From positions 19,220,001 to 19,284,000 of the forward strand of contig CM041465.1 in the NCBI GenBank assembly GCA_023213395.1: a stretch of 64,000 nt of DNA. Direction: 5' to 3'. Origin of the DNA: Cycas panzhihuaensis (Eukaryota; Cycadophyta). The number at the start of each line of letters is the position of its first letter. The stretch's first letter is position 1. The position numbers and the translations under genes are program-made. The notes below the pieces were generated by a model. It was not told where the DNA came from. It worked only from the letters and a program-made list of their open reading frames with translations, and searched no databases. Positions 44,531 to 57,330 of this stretch are shown here, piece after piece.

Positions 44531-45269
44531 TGCATTAAAGATGCATAGTATGAGACTTTATGTACCTATGATAATATGGATGTAGTGGATATTAAGGGCA
44601 TCTATAGCCTATTATCCCCTCATTTTGATACAAAAATATAGACTATACCTCAAGAGCAATGGTTTTGTGACCAAAGTTTCAACGACCAAGAAAAGTATGA
44701 TATGAAACCTTTAAATTCAAAAAATTTATCTCTAAAAAATATATATAGCTCAAAAGTACATAAAAATATGGATTAAAATAATGACCTCTAAAATATAATT
44801 CTAATAGTTTAGACAAAATTAAATTATGATATCTAGATAAAAAATTATAACCTTTTTAAGAAATTTAATGCTAGGGTTTTTAGGGATTACAACAATACTT
44901 ACTAGTAAAATACCAATAACTTTTTTCTCTAAATTATGATTAACCTTAAACCACTTATATTAAAAAGTAAACTAAAAAATGTATAGAATTAAAATAAAAT
45001 AAAATTAAGATCATTTGGATACCTATAGCCAAAGTTATGGCTCTTTGAAGTTGAGGTAGTAGATCTATCCTAAAAATACAGTGATAGAAAAATAGGCTAA
45101 AATTAAATCTGCTATAATTTTTATACTTTCACCCTAAAATCTATAGTGCAACCACTTAAAATTTATATAATGAGCTATTTGATCTTAAATTTACCATTGC
45201 CTTTTAGAAATTTCAACATTTATTTTCCTAAATTCACCTTTAAAACCCTTGATGGCACCTCTTAAATTA
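44531..45269 (-). other. Gypsy-H leader between primer site and gag
   Basis: AT-rich (mostly A and T runs), no motif recognised. Confidence 0.35.
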
Positions 45270-45282
45270 TGCTCTAATGCCA
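45270..45282 (-). other. Gypsy-H primer-binding site, degenerate
   Basis: The + strand reads TGCTCTAATGCCA, so the minus strand is TGGCATTAGAGCA. This is the initiator-Met tRNA site with two transitions. The LTR end TTACA follows on the right after 2 bp. Confidence 0.6.
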
Positions 45283-45284
45283 AT

Positions 45285-46424
45285 TGTAATGAACCTATTT
45301 GTATAACCATTCAATGTAAAGAAATAGAAATAGAAAATAATAGACAAAATATAAGAAGGAGATGAAGTTCCAAAGAACATTTATTATAATAAGATTATAA
45401 AATACTTAATGATGATGCCATTAAGGCTACCTATCTCTTAGACTTATACATGTGTGATAATTATAGTAAGAGTAACCTCATATGGTGGAGGATCATAACA
45501 AAGAATAAATATTAGAAAGAAAAGAGAAGAACCATCAAAAGGATAAGTTAATAAAAAAGATTATCCTCCTTCAACTTTCTTTTGATTACAATTTTTTTAA
45601 CAATTTCAACTTTCAACCAAGAAAAAATAATCTTAAAGGGAAAGGGTATACATACCTAGAAAGATGAGCTTGTGGTTGATTTAACTCTTTTCTTATTCAA
45701 GATTCCTCCTTTTGAATGCAAGATATCCTTGGTTGGAGAGAGATTTTAGGGTAAATACATCCATAAGAAGGACAACTTGATAAGATTTCACCACATGCAA
45801 TATTAGAAATAAACTACAATAACTTTCAATAAAAATGTAGAAACTAAAAGATTTACATAAAAGAGAAACTCAATAGGCAATAAAGATTCATGGATATAAA
45901 CTAAGATTTATTAATGAAATTACTTCAACTAAAATAACATGCATATAGTACGATGATATATCTACTCTAATTTTGAAAGGAAATGAGAGAAGTCACACAC
46001 ACATATATATGTAAAATAAGAAGTGAAATATTTGTGAATCTAAATAGAAAATAAGCTAACTTAAATTTTTGATAAAAAAATAGTAGAATATGCCTTAGTA
46101 TGGTATCCATTCTCTACCCATAATTCATCATCTATTCCTTGCAAATACAAGATTAAAAAGAAAATGATAAAAATTTTAACAAACAAAAGAAAATCACAAG
46201 TAAAAGTGCTAAAATTTGGAAGAAAATAACTCTATGGAAGGGTGAGTAGAGGGACTTGAGAATTAAATGGTAAATAAGGTAAACATATCCCTCTATTCAC
46301 CTCATCAAGCCTTACTTAGGTTCATAAGGATTAATCCTCAATAAAGTTTCTAAAACCCCAAAGAGGAGCAAACTCATAAACTTCAGGAACATAGATAAAG
46401 GAGAGCATAAATTACCATCAAATC
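45285..46424 (-). repeat. Gypsy-H presumed 5' LTR, inner part
   Basis: Starts TGTAATGAACC on the + strand and is cut by Copia-E at 46424. The other part would be 52908-53341. Together about 1.57 kb. No second copy is in the window to test this. Confidence 0.4.
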
Positions 46425-46789
46425 TATTAGAAATAATGTTTTGCACTGATGTAATGTAATGTTATCTTGTAAAGTATATTTATATATTTAATTATTAATG
46501 TATTAAAAGTTTGGTGAATGGACCATTATCTATTCAACAAACATTGGTTTATCATCTTTAATTAAATTGTATGAGGATCTTCTTATGAATCTCCTTAGAT
46601 TCATCAAGAGAGAAAATATGAGATACTAAATTCTATAGCATGCATTGTGATGTTAATATAAGATACATTTTAGAGGTGGTATTTCTTCCCCTATAGGGGT
46701 TTTCCACCTACCAATCTTATGTGCTATTATATGTATGATTTATAGATGATTATCATTTGATTTTGTTTAATTTATCCTTCTCTCCAACA
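46425..46789 (+). repeat. Copia-E 5' LTR
   Basis: 365 bp. The first bases read TATTAGAAATAATG where the 3' copy has TGTTAAAAATAATG; ends TCTCCAACA. Confidence 0.94.
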
Positions 46790-46803
46790 TGGTATTAGAG
46801 TAG
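46790..46803 (+). other. Copia-E primer-binding site
   Basis: TGGTATTAGAGTAG directly follows the LTR. It is the initiator-Met tRNA site with two C-to-T changes. Confidence 0.85.
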
Positions 46804-48500
46804 GTTTACTAAAGAAGTCTTAGCCTATGTTGTATCCAAGTTTGGTCAACCATGATGAAGTGAAGACTATGTGAATTAGAGACACCCGTGTAAAGGGTTT
46901 ATAGTTATCATAGAGAAGTTAAGCCATATGTAATCTTATAAAACATTATTGCTAAGATGAATCTTAAATGATTGAAGCAACAACATATTAATCATAGATA
47001 CTAAAGGGATAAAATGCCTATTATAAGATGTTGAACAAACAAGTATCCACTATCTAGGTAGTTGCCACAAATAAAAGATATAGTTACACATACTACTATA
47101 TGCCATTACTCATACTTATTTGCATGAATAAGGTGCATCTAGAAACACACTTGAAGAAGAGATTTATAAGCTACCAAGGTCAAATGATGCCATGCTAGAA
47201 ACTAGCCAAGAAGTAAATGCAATAAAAATGTAAAATAAGGATGCCATTGAAGCAAATCTTACTTGAGAAACCATCACTCTATTTCAATGTAGCCATTTGA
47301 TAGAAGACACAAACACAAATATATTTGAAGAATGAAATTGAAGTGACACCCTCTTCTAGACATAATCTGCATGTAGAAAAACTTTAAATACTAACATGTC
47401 ATTATGCCATTCATGAAGACTACCACACACTTATAGATGTATTAAAAGATTATAATCAAAGAGAAAACATTATATGTAGATGCAAAAATTCAATCATTGC
47501 CTTGTATTTTTCATCGAATTCTTTAAAACCCTAAGTTTTAGGTGAATATTTCATGTATTTATTTATTTTTTAAATTTGGGTAGATGTCAAATCTTATTCC
47601 AATTTATAATAATCTTTTTAAAATTGCAAAAAAATTTAAAACTAGTTTATTTAAATTTTAGATCTATTAGCCCCCTTAACCTAAGCCCCTCGTACTATCA
47701 CCCCTCCATATGACCTTAATCTAGATGTAAAAGGGACTTAACCCCTTAATTTTTAACCTTCCTAATTTTATAAAGGGTTACCTGTACATTTTTTGTCATA
47801 ACTTTATTATTTGGAGTATGAATCTAGAGCCAAAAGTTACATTAGATTCCTAACCTAGATACCTTCTATTTGATTGGTCACTTAAGTATTTTTTAAGTCA
47901 TTTTGATAGATAAAAATTTGACTAATATTAATGGAACCAACTAAAAACTAGGTAAGTGTAAGTACATAATTTAATTTATCAAATTTCTTTATAATTTCTT
48001 AATATTTTTAATTTAATTTAATATGTTATCAATTATTTATTAAATTTATAAATTAAAAATATCATTTTATCCCTCCTTTTTAAACAAATTCATTTAAATT
48101 TATTAGTATTTAATTATTATTTTAATGTTATTTATTGCAAAGAAGCCTATAATTTATGTAATTTTATTTTACATTTGATTTAATCCTTAATATTTATACT
48201 TGCAAACATATTTTTTAAATAATATAATCAATTAAAAGAGCTTAAAAGGGTCAAACACCCTTATTTCTTTTATAAATTATATAATTTATTTGTAAAAATA
48301 TTAATGCATCTTTATTTTCATTAAATTAATGTCATTATACTTTAATTTGGAAATGGAATTGTTGTGTTTAAACTTATATCTTATGTTTATGGCTTAAGTA
48401 TTTCAATTTGGAAGTTTATCTTTTATATATACATGTTATCTTTTTTCTCTTTTTTTTCATCATCAAAGAGGATCTCTTTATCATAGGTTTTCTTTCCCAA
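46804..48500 (+). other. Copia-E long 5' leader
   Basis: 1.7 kb of AT-rich sequence before the first gag motif. No domain or clear repeat. Such a length is unusual; it may include unrecognised gag or an old insertion. Confidence 0.45.
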
Positions 48501-49500
48501 AATGGTTATTATTCTTGGAGAAACCTCTTCCATTCAAATTCTAGTTTTAAATAGCATAAATTATGGTGACTAAAAAGTCAAGGTATTTAACTAGATTAAA
48601 CAACAAAAGCTTTAGTGGTACATGATTGGAGAGTTTGCAAAACCTACAAATACAAAATCAGATAGCTATATGGTCTATTTAATGAATTGTGATGGAGCCC
48701 TATGCACATCTTAACCTCTCTCTTATTAGACATACATAGGTAATTTAATAATACAGATGAACTTGCCACCATTTGGGCTAAACTAAAAGAAAAGTATGAT
48801 AAGGTATATACAACCTAAGTTATCATCCTTGAACAAAAAATATATAATTTGAAATATAAAGAATTTTTTAGAGTTGAAGAGTTTTTATCTAACATTCAAC
48901 TTATAAATATAGATCTAGGAAACTACATTAAATCGACAGTTAAAGAAGGTGATAAAATTATAACCACAACTCACATATAAGAGGACGATACACTCATCCA
49001 TCTTACCATCAACAAACTTCCAAAAACTTCTAATTAGTATAAAACTATTAGAAAGTAGTATAGGCATACATCCATTTCATTTAATCAACTAATAAACCAA
49101 TTAGTTGAATACCAGACTATGTTAATTCAAACAAGAAAAATTCAAAATCCTTCTTAGGCTCTTTTTTCCAAAACAAACCCACAAAATAAGCCCACAAACC
49201 AAAATAATTATAATAATTATACTAAATATTAAAAACCTTATAAAGGTCATTCTTTAAATAATTATTATAATGAAAATTCTAAGTATTCATGATCATCTAA
49301 AAATCAAAACTCACATAGGCAAATATTCTAAACAAATAATAATTCTAAATCTAATTATAATCAAAATATTACTTGTACCCACTGTTATAAAAATAAGTAT
49401 ATAATAAATGTTTATAGAAACAAGATAATATCTAAAGTATGGAAAGCTTCAAAACGGATCCAATCATAATCCCATAATTCCCTAACTACTTCTACTTCTA
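48501..49500 (+). pseudogene. Copia-E gag
   Basis: Near 48500-49130 short runs such as QWYMIGEFAKPTNTKSD-like and LMNCDGALCTS are readable, then a gag helix region near 48780-48960. A zinc knuckle survives near 49376 as CTHCYKNK, IINV with the His and last Cys both changed to Tyr (CAT to TAT, TGT to TAT). The region between is Asn/Lys-rich. Gag would form the particle. Heavily broken by stops. Confidence 0.7.
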
Positions 49501-49900
49501 TGTTTTCTACATCTACTACCCAACCACCTTCATGGATTTTAGATTCTGGTGCTTCCCACCATATGATGGAACACTAAGAATACTTATCAACTTATCAACC
49601 TAATTTTAGTTCTGAAGAGGAAATCTCTTTTGGAAGTGGTTCTTAATTGAAAGTTAAAGGACCAGGTGATGTAACCCTATAATATGGTTCTATTAATGAT
49701 ACTTTCTATGTTCTTAGTTTATTATCTAATTTGCTATATATTTATCAAATTTTCCAAAAAACCTTATAGTCAAATTCTAGAAAGATAAGTTTATCATTAA
49801 ATAACCATTTAATAAATTTAAACCTATTTCCTCTAGGCCTATTCACTATAAAATATGTCTATATAGTTTAATAAACTTAAATCATTATAAATCCAAATAA
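49501..49900 (+). pseudogene. Copia-E aspartic protease
   Basis: SWILDSGASHHMM near 49532-49568 keeps the active-site Asp-Ser-Gly. It is followed by a TAA after the conserved block and by readable FGSGS and KGPGDVTL. Only a short domain, as usual for copia. Confidence 0.85.
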
Positions 49901-51060
49901 TTCATTGTATTTATAGTTACATCTAACCCTACTAGTAAGTTATGGCACATATGATTTAGCTATACAAGTTATAGAAATATGTGTTACATAAACCAACATG
50001 ACATGGTTCATGGTCTCCCACCCTTATCTATGGTTTATGTTGTCTATGAAGCCTATGTAATAGGAAAATAGCATATGGATCCCTTATCTCATTAAACCAT
50101 GTTTTGAGTAAAATCACCACTCAAATTTATCCATTTAAATATGTGTGGTCCTTTTAAAGCACCATCATATTTTGAAAGTAAATATTTTATAACCTTTATT
50201 GATGATTTCTATAGAAAGTGTTGGGTTTACATGTTAAAAAATCAAAGTTAAAATTTTAATATTTTTATTAAATTTAAAACTTTAGTTAAAAATTAGTTTG
50301 AATTTAAAATTAAAATTTTTAGATTGGTTAATACAAAAGAATATCTAGCAATGAATTTACTTCTTTATGTAAAAAGAATATAATAAGATTTTAACATTCT
50401 ATTACTTACTGTCCCAAACAAAATGGTGTTATTCAATGTAAAAATCATACTTTGATTAAAATGATTAGATGCTTATTACATACAAAAAATATTAATTTAA
50501 AATTATGGGCTAAAGTAATAGCTTTCTCTAATTATCTTAAAATAAATTATAAACTAAAAATTTACAAAGTGTTATGCCAGAGCAAAAATGGTCTCGTTAT
50601 AAACCATTTGTAAAACAACTAAAAATATTTAGAAGCATTGCTTGAGGATATGTTCTAAAGGAATAATATAAAAAGCTTGATCCTAAGAGTTTAAAGTTTG
50701 TCTACATTGGGTATATTAAAGAAATCAAAGCTTATAGGTTGTTAGATCCCATCACACACACTATTTCAATTATGCATGATATTATTTTTTATGAAGAGGG
50801 ATCGTCATCAAACTCCAAACCTAATCAAAATGATTTTCCTATTGAACATATTTTAACCAACATTGTACCAACTAATTCTTTAGAAAAATAAGTAGAAAAA
50901 GAAATCATTAAAAACTTATTAGCATAAGTCCAAAATTAGACTTTAATTAAATATGATTCATCATCTTCTTCAACTCAATCTTTTAAAAACAAATGACCAA
51001 AATAGGTTCAAGAAACCCTTTCTAATGCTAGTTCTTATATTAATAATCCTTTAGATACTA
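49901..51060 (+). pseudogene. Copia-E integrase
   Basis: Order of motifs: PLKFIHLNMCGPFKAPSYFE near 50110 (first Asp now Asn), FITFIDDFYRKCWVYML near 50190, a degenerate second-Asp block near 50320, and CPKQNGVIQCKN-like text near 50410 (Glu replaced by Gln). The C-terminal region continues to 50820. Many TAA and TAG. Catalytic residues are lost, so it is inactive. Confidence 0.82.
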
Positions 51061-51880
51061 AAAAAACTAGATCATAAAAACTTTAGGCTATCTTTGCCTT
51101 AATGGCTAAAGTAATAGCTAGTAATGATCCTAAAACCTTTAAGGAAGCTTGTAACAATCATATATGGCAATAAGCCATATGAATAGAATATGAAGCTCTT
51201 CAAACAAATTTAACTTAGGACTTAGTACTATTATCATTGGGTAAAAATCTAATATACTATAAATGGTTTTATTGTACTAAATATAACTTTGAAGGAGTCA
51301 TCGAAAAGTATAAAGAACACATGGTAGCTAAAGGTTTCTCTTAAATAGATGGTATTGATTATATTGAAACCTTTGCTCCTATTATAAAAATAAATATAAT
51401 TAAAATCGTTATTTCCCTTATATTAAAGTTTATCTAGTAGACTCATTAGATGGATGTAAAATATTATTTTCTTAATAGTGACCTTAATGAAAAAATTTAT
51501 ATGTCCTAACCTCCTAGTTTTATTTCTAATCCTAATCTTATTTGTAAATTAAAAAAATCTTCATATGGCCTTAAATATGCCCCTCAGAGTTGATATATTA
51601 AGATTGATAATTATCTTCTTTAAAATAGTTATACCGAATATATTAGTAATCCTAATCTCTATTTCAAATAACAAAATAATAATATTACTATTATAATTCT
51701 TTATGTTGATGATATTATTATCATTGGATCTCTACTCTTTGATATCTTTTAATTAAAATCTATCCTTATAAATAAATTTGAAATGATAGACTTAGGACTT
51801 CTTAATCTGAATCTTCAATTTCTATTTCATAATTAAAATTTTTAATATAGAGAATTAAAAACCAACACCAAATCCTTTAT
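51061..51880 (+). pseudogene. Copia-E reverse transcriptase
   Basis: Motifs HMVAKGFS near 51320, DGIDYIETFAPI near 51350, MDVKYYFLNSDLNEKIYMS near 51450, KLKKSSYGLKYAPQS near 51550 and the active site LYVDDIIIIGS near 51700. All stops are point stops (TAG, TAA) inside a mostly intact frame. Together with RNase H downstream this is standard copia order. Confidence 0.9.
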
Positions 51881-52520
51881 AATCAGGTATAAAATTATCA
51901 ACTGATTCTTAAACATCTCTGTGTGATCCTACTTTATATCGTTAATTAATCAAAAGTCTTATATACTTAACCCATACTCGTCCAGATATTTCCTATGCCA
52001 AAAACCTCATGAATCACACTAGAAAGTAGTAAAATAAATTCTATGATATCTCCAATATACAATTCATTATGGTGTAACCTATAATTGTGGTAATTCTAAT
52101 CTTAAATTGATAGGTTAGGTGGGTGTTTTCGATGAATACAAATCTACAACTAGATTTTTTTTTTTCTTGATTCTTCTCCTATTACTTGGTCAAGTAAAAG
52201 GATACTATCTTTGGCATTATCTATAATAGAAGTTGAATATCAAGCTTTGGTAGAAGTTAATAAGGAATATTTGTGGATTAAATATTTATTAAATGAACTT
52301 AATTTATTTTTTGCTTCTTCTATTCAAATTAAAGTTGATAATCAAGGTGCTATTTCTATTGCCACTAATATTATAGCACATTCTAGAACTAAACATATAG
52401 AATTATATTAATGAAACCATTTACAGAACCATTGATATATTAATGAAACCATTGATAGAAGCAAAGTTCATCAAGTTATGAGAATTATTAAAAGTTGATG
52501 AAGTCTTTATACTAAAGGTG
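51881..52520 (+). pseudogene. Copia-E RNase H
   Basis: Run 52211-52411 reads ALSIIEVEYQALVEVNKEYL, NELNLFFASSIQIKVDNQGA and SRTKHIELY, the RNase H Glu helix and the third Asp. A poly-T run near 52156 shifts the frame upstream. The end near 52510 precedes the polypurine tract. Confidence 0.88.
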
Positions 52521-52523
52521 ACA

Positions 52524-52534
52524 TTCAAGGGGGA
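52524..52534 (+). other. Copia-E polypurine tract
   Basis: TTCAAGGGGGA directly precedes the 3' LTR start TGTTA. Confidence 0.85.
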
Positions 52535-52902
52535 TGTTAAAAATAATGTTTTATATTGATGTAATGTAACGTTATCTTATAAAGTATATTTATATATTTA
52601 ATTATTAACGTATTCAAAGTTTGATGAATGGACCATTGTGTATTTAAGAAAAAACTTTGGTTTATCATCCTTGGTTAAATTATATAAGGAGCTTCCCATA
52701 AATCTTCTTAGATTCATCAAGAGAGAGAAGATGAGATCCTAATTTTTTTATTATACATTGTGATGTTAATATAATATATATTTTAGAGATGGTTTTTCTT
52801 CTCTTATAGGGGATTTCCACCTACTAATCTTACATATTATTACGTGTATGATGTGTGGATGATTATCATTTGATTTTATTCAGTTTGTCCCTCTCTCCAA
52901 CA
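52535..52902 (+). repeat. Copia-E 3' LTR
   Basis: 368 bp, TGTTAAAAATAATG to CTCTCCAACA; pairs with 46425-46789. Confidence 0.94.
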
Positions 52903-53728
52903 AAATCATCAAAATCAAGATTATTGTACCAAAATGTAACATTACCAAAGTCTAAGATGAAAGATAATAGATGAGAGAAAGCTCCAAGAATTCTTAGTAA
53001 TACTACAATTTGACACAATTCATGCAAAATGTTTTAAACCAATAAGCTAAAATTTCTTCTATTCTCTTCCAAATCTACTCTCAAACTCAAAACTTACATG
53101 AATGAATGATTGATTAAGGGTGTTAGGGTATTTAGAGGGAAGGGGCAACGAGTTCGTACAAATATAGGTGGTGTTATTTAGGATTAAGAGATAATTGATA
53201 TTTCTCACTAAAAAATTTACAAGTGGTACAGTAAAAAATATACCTTCCTTCATAAAATATGATCATCACATTTTATAATGTATTAAAAAATGTGATTTTA
53301 TTTATAAAACATGACTAGTATATTTTATAAATGAGGTTACATTTATAGTAATACTAAAAATACAAAAAGTTAGGAAAACATGAAAAGAAAAAACGAAAAA
53401 TAAAAATTACCTCAGATAAATCAGTCTATGAAAGAAAATTGATTAAAATATTGACTAATATGGCCTAGAAAAGAAACTCAAGGTACAAAACCAAGACCAA
53501 GAATATAATAAATACATGAAATAACAATAAAATCAAGAGTAGTATAATGCTAAAAAACTTTAGGATCTAAAATCATATGTTGTTGATCAGAAACCAAGTT
53601 ATATTAACTGAATAATACAAGAAATAAGTAAAATATGAGTAGAACAATAGTGTATCAAAGAACATAGCTGAATCTATCACCATATGAGGCTCAATTTGGG
53701 TAGAGCTTCTATATAACCTCTAATATCA
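52903..53728. other. AT-rich stretch: rest of the presumed Gypsy-H LTR and flank
   Basis: Starts with the AAATC target copy. Up to 53341 it may be the outer part of the Gypsy-H LTR. A 32-bp hairpin (ATCACATTTT / AAAATGTGAT) lies at 53265-53296. From 53342 to 53714 I see nothing. Confidence 0.4.
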
Positions 53729-54039
<311 letters not shown>

Positions 54040-54052
54040 CCCTCTCTTAATA
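54040..54052 (-). other. Copia-F polypurine tract
   Basis: The minus strand reads TTAAGAGAGGGTG before the LTR start TGTTAAAATT. Confidence 0.75.
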
Positions 54053-54079
54053 GCATCTTTATTTCTTCTAATGTTAAGG

Positions 54080-54600
54080 TCATGTCAAAACTACTTAAAC
54101 TTTAGTTTACCAAGTGCTTTAGTGAAGATATCCACAACATGGTTCTCAGTTAGTTGGTAGACAAGAAAAACTTCTCTATTTTGAACATGCTTATGGATGA
54201 AGTAGTGATGGACCTCAAAGTGCTTAGTTCTAGTATGAAATACAGGATTCTTTGTCGTCTTCAACATATTTTGATTATCGTAATAGAGGATGGTGGGTGC
54301 ATATTGTTAAAGTCCAAGCTTGGCGAGAATCCTTCTAAGCCAAATCAACTATATTATAGTATAGAAAATTCCTTTGTATTCTACTTTAATATAGGAAAGG
54401 ACAACATTAGGCTACTTCTTATAGCTGCGTGAGATTACTGTTGCATTCATGTCAAAGTAATAGCTTGAGGTTGAATGGAAAATATCTTGACAATTAGCCT
54501 AATCAACATATGTGTGTCCCTTTAGGATAAAGGAGTCAATTTGGTTGTATTTAAGACCAAACTGATGTGTGTTGTAAATATATTTGAGGATCCTAGTAGT
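54080..54600 (-). pseudogene. Copia-F RNase H
   Basis: The minus strand gives GHTYVD, CQDIFHSTSSYYFDMNATVI near 54440-54510. The C-terminal part near 54110-54260 reads TKNPVFHTRTKHFEVHHYF, then ENHVVDIFTKALGKLKF, the usual end of copia pol. Stops at Trp and Gln positions. The coding end is about 30 bp from the polypurine tract. Confidence 0.85.
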
Positions 54601-55640
54601 GGATTTCTAATGAGATACTTTTGGTTGTGACATGTACCCAGAGTAGATCCCTACTACATATGAGATGTTCAAATGATTGTGGATGAGATAGATAAGGCTC
54701 CTAACTAACTGCCAGTACAAAGTTAGATTAAAAGGTTTTCCTTGTTTATCCAAGTTCATCTTAGTTATTCTCTCCATAGGAATTGACACTAGTTTATATT
54801 CTAACATCCTAAATATTTCTAAGAGCTCATTGACATACTTTGTTTGAGTTAAGAAGATGTGTCTTAGTTCTTGCTAAACTTTAATTCCAAGGAAGTAATG
54901 GAGTGATCCAAGATCTATCATCTCAAAGTTACTTTTCAATTCTGATTAAAGTTGAGTAATATCATTTATATCATTGCTAGTGATTGTAAAATTATCAATA
55001 TAGAAAATAATGATTGTAATTAAATTATCTCTAATCTGAATGTACAAATCTAGGTTAAAGGGTAAATGATTAAATCTATACTAGTTAATAAAAGTATCAT
55101 TTTTTTGTACCAAGTGTGTGGTGCCTTCTTAAGTCCATATAGGGATTTCTTGAGTTTACAGGCTAAGTGTTCTTGGCCTAGAATAATATAGCTAGGAGGT
55201 TATTTCAAGAAAACCTCTTCTTTAAGCTCTCCATTAAGGAAATCACTCTTCACATCCATCTAGTAGATAGGCAAATTAAATTATGCTACTAGGGATATAA
55301 CCAAATGGAATGTAGTTATGTTAGATACCTGTACAAAGGTCTCATCATAATCAATCCCCTTCTATTATTTAAAATGCTTAACAATACTATCTATATAAAA
55401 TTTTATCTTTTATACCCATCTACAATCAATTAATTTTTTCCCAAGTGGTAGTTTAATCAACTCCCAAGTGTCAGTTTTTATAATGAAGTTTATTTCTTCA
55501 TCCATAACTACTTTCCACATTTGGTATTTGATTGCCTCCTTAAATATGGAAGGATTAGGTGTTTTAAGGATATATCTTGTTAGATCAAAATTTATATAGT
55601 GTCTCATTTTTTAAGCCCTTTTGGTAGCTATGGGAGGAGG
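54601..55640 (-). pseudogene. Copia-F reverse transcriptase
   Basis: N-half: run 55410-55607 (EAIKYQMWKVVMDEEINFI, KTDTWELIKLPLGKKLIDC), then YQMDVKSDFLNGELKEEVFL near 55230 and KLKKSLYGLKKAPHTWYKK near 55130. The active site reads FYIDNFTITSND near 54985, where the second Asp is Asn. C-half: run 54607-54807 (PMERITKMNLDKQGKPFNL). Copia order; inactive. Confidence 0.87.
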
Positions 55641-56850
55641 AGGAGCATCCTTTAATAACTATTATACCCACTTAGAAGATAGTTGAATGCTAGTGGCTTC
55701 CACCTGAAGGTCATCAATTAAAATTAGTGGTAAGGTTATACTTGTTTATGTTATTGAAGTAGATGTTACTGGAATCAATGAAAGACTTAGAGTATATAAG
55801 GAGGTTGGTACTAGTGGCTCTAGAATTTGTTCGAGTCACTTGAGATATATCAACTTCATCTGCAACTATAAACTGAGGTTGAGGTAGAGTCAGGTCCTAT
55901 AAATCTTTTGTAAGGATTACATCCCATGTTGTGTAAGCTTGATTCCCAACCATGTCAAATATTTTATAAGCTTTACAACTAGGTATATAGCCAAGGAAGA
56001 TGCATTTTAGGCTCTTATCATCTAGATTCTTTCTATTATCCTTTGGAATTAGTTTATACATCATGCATCTAAAAATCTTCAAGTATGCTACCGTTGGATT
56101 CTAACCTAACCAAGCTTCTTTAGGAGTAATATTCCTAACTAAAATTATGGGACTTATGTTAGTTAGTTATGTAGCTATGGTTATGGCATCAACCCAAAAT
56201 ATAGTGGAAATATTTATAGCACTAATCATGTCTTTCTCTTTATTCCCCAATGTCTAATTCATCCTTTTAGCTACACAATTTTGTTGTGGTATGCGAGGTG
56301 TTGAAAATTGGTGTTAGATACCATATTCCTTACAAACTTTGTTGAACTAATTTGAAATATACTCACCACCATTATCTAATATGAGGATCTTGATTGTAAT
56401 ATCACTTTGATTTTCAATAGTAGTTTTGAGCTCTTTGAATTTGTCTAGGGCTTAGTACTTATTTTTCAAGTAGACCTACACTTTTCTTAAAAAGTCATCT
56501 ATGAATGTGATGAAATACAGGCTTCCATTGAGTGATTAGGTTGACATGGGCCTATAATTATTTAAGTGGACTAAATCTAATGGTTATGACTCTCTCCATA
56601 TATTCTTAGAAGGGAAATTTTCTTTTCGTTGCTTTCCCTTAAGGCAAGCCTTACAGATGATTCTATATCTCTTAATTTTAGGTAAAGCATGTATCATTTG
56701 AATCTTAGACAAAAGGTTCAAGCTTTATATATTTAAATAACCAAGGCATTGATACCATAAATGGTCCTTAGTGTTATTTGATGTGATAATATCCTTTGAA
56801 TGTGAGCATTCACCTAGTTCTTGAATACACAGGGACTCTTTAACAATTAC
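55641..56850 (-). pseudogene. Copia-F integrase
   Basis: The C-terminal run 55897-56082 reads KIFRCMMYKLIPKDNRKNLD and KSLKCIFLGYIPSCKAYKIF. The catalytic core near 56250-56560 is readable with frequent stops (IMVVSIFQISS and TNFQHLAYHNKIV fit the second-Asp and Glu blocks). A zinc-binding segment with CRLALRESN-like text lies near 56640. Integrase function is lost. Confidence 0.75.
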
Positions 56851-57330
56851 ATCTTTCCCCTTATCAAGTTAATATGTGTTAGCCATTGAGCATGATTCAT
56901 TTTATGGAGTAGTGGTAAAGAGGACACCATCTAGATTGTATAAACTACCATATTCATATCTTGTAGCCACTAGTTTACTTGTTGTATGATTTGTGATTCT
57001 CAAATACCCTAGCTAAAAAGGACATCTAAATTCTGCTTATCTATTTGGCTGATAGAGAGTAGGTTCATCTTCACTATTGGTATAAGAAACACATTATTGA
57101 TATGGTGAATGATATTAGAGTCCTTTAATACTATTACATACCTACCAATTTTGGTCACATCCTAAGTTAAATTATCACCAAATGTGATGGTTTGAGTATT
57201 AATTAGGTAGGTCTCTTCTAACATCTTTTCTAAACTAATCATGTATCTCATTGCACCTAAGTCTAGGAGCCAAGAATTTTTATCAAGTTGAAATAAAAGA
57301 GCTATAAAGAATAAGTTATGAGAGGAGGGA
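56851..57330 (-). pseudogene. Copia-F protease and GAG-pre-integrase
   Basis: The minus strand near 57230-57280 reads KNSWLLDLGAMRYMISLEKM; the active-site Ser is Leu. It continues with TYLINTQTITFGDN, IIHHINNVFLIPIVKMNLLS and ISQIDKQNLD, typical of copia. Stops at Gln positions. Confidence 0.8.

Larger units (their letters stand above)
46425..52902 (+). mobile_element. Copia-E: complete but strongly decayed Ty1/copia element
   Basis: 6478 bp with LTRs 46425-46789 and 52535-52902 and a perfect duplication AAATC (46420-46424 and 52903-52907). Primer site, gag, protease, integrase, RT, RNase H and polypurine tract follow in order. The sequence is very AT-rich and has stops in every domain, mostly at former Gln, Arg and Trp codons. 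Confidence 0.95.
43814..53341 (-). mobile_element. Gypsy-H: remnant of an old minus-strand Ty3/gypsy element
   Basis: Identified from a gag fragment (44200-44530), a degenerate primer site (45270-45282) and a presumed 5' LTR starting at 45285, all on the minus strand and in the right order. Tat-host cut it on the left and Copia-E inserted in the LTR. The right limit (GAGGTTACA at 53341) is proposed only from the TGTAA...TTACA ends. Confidence 0.5.
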
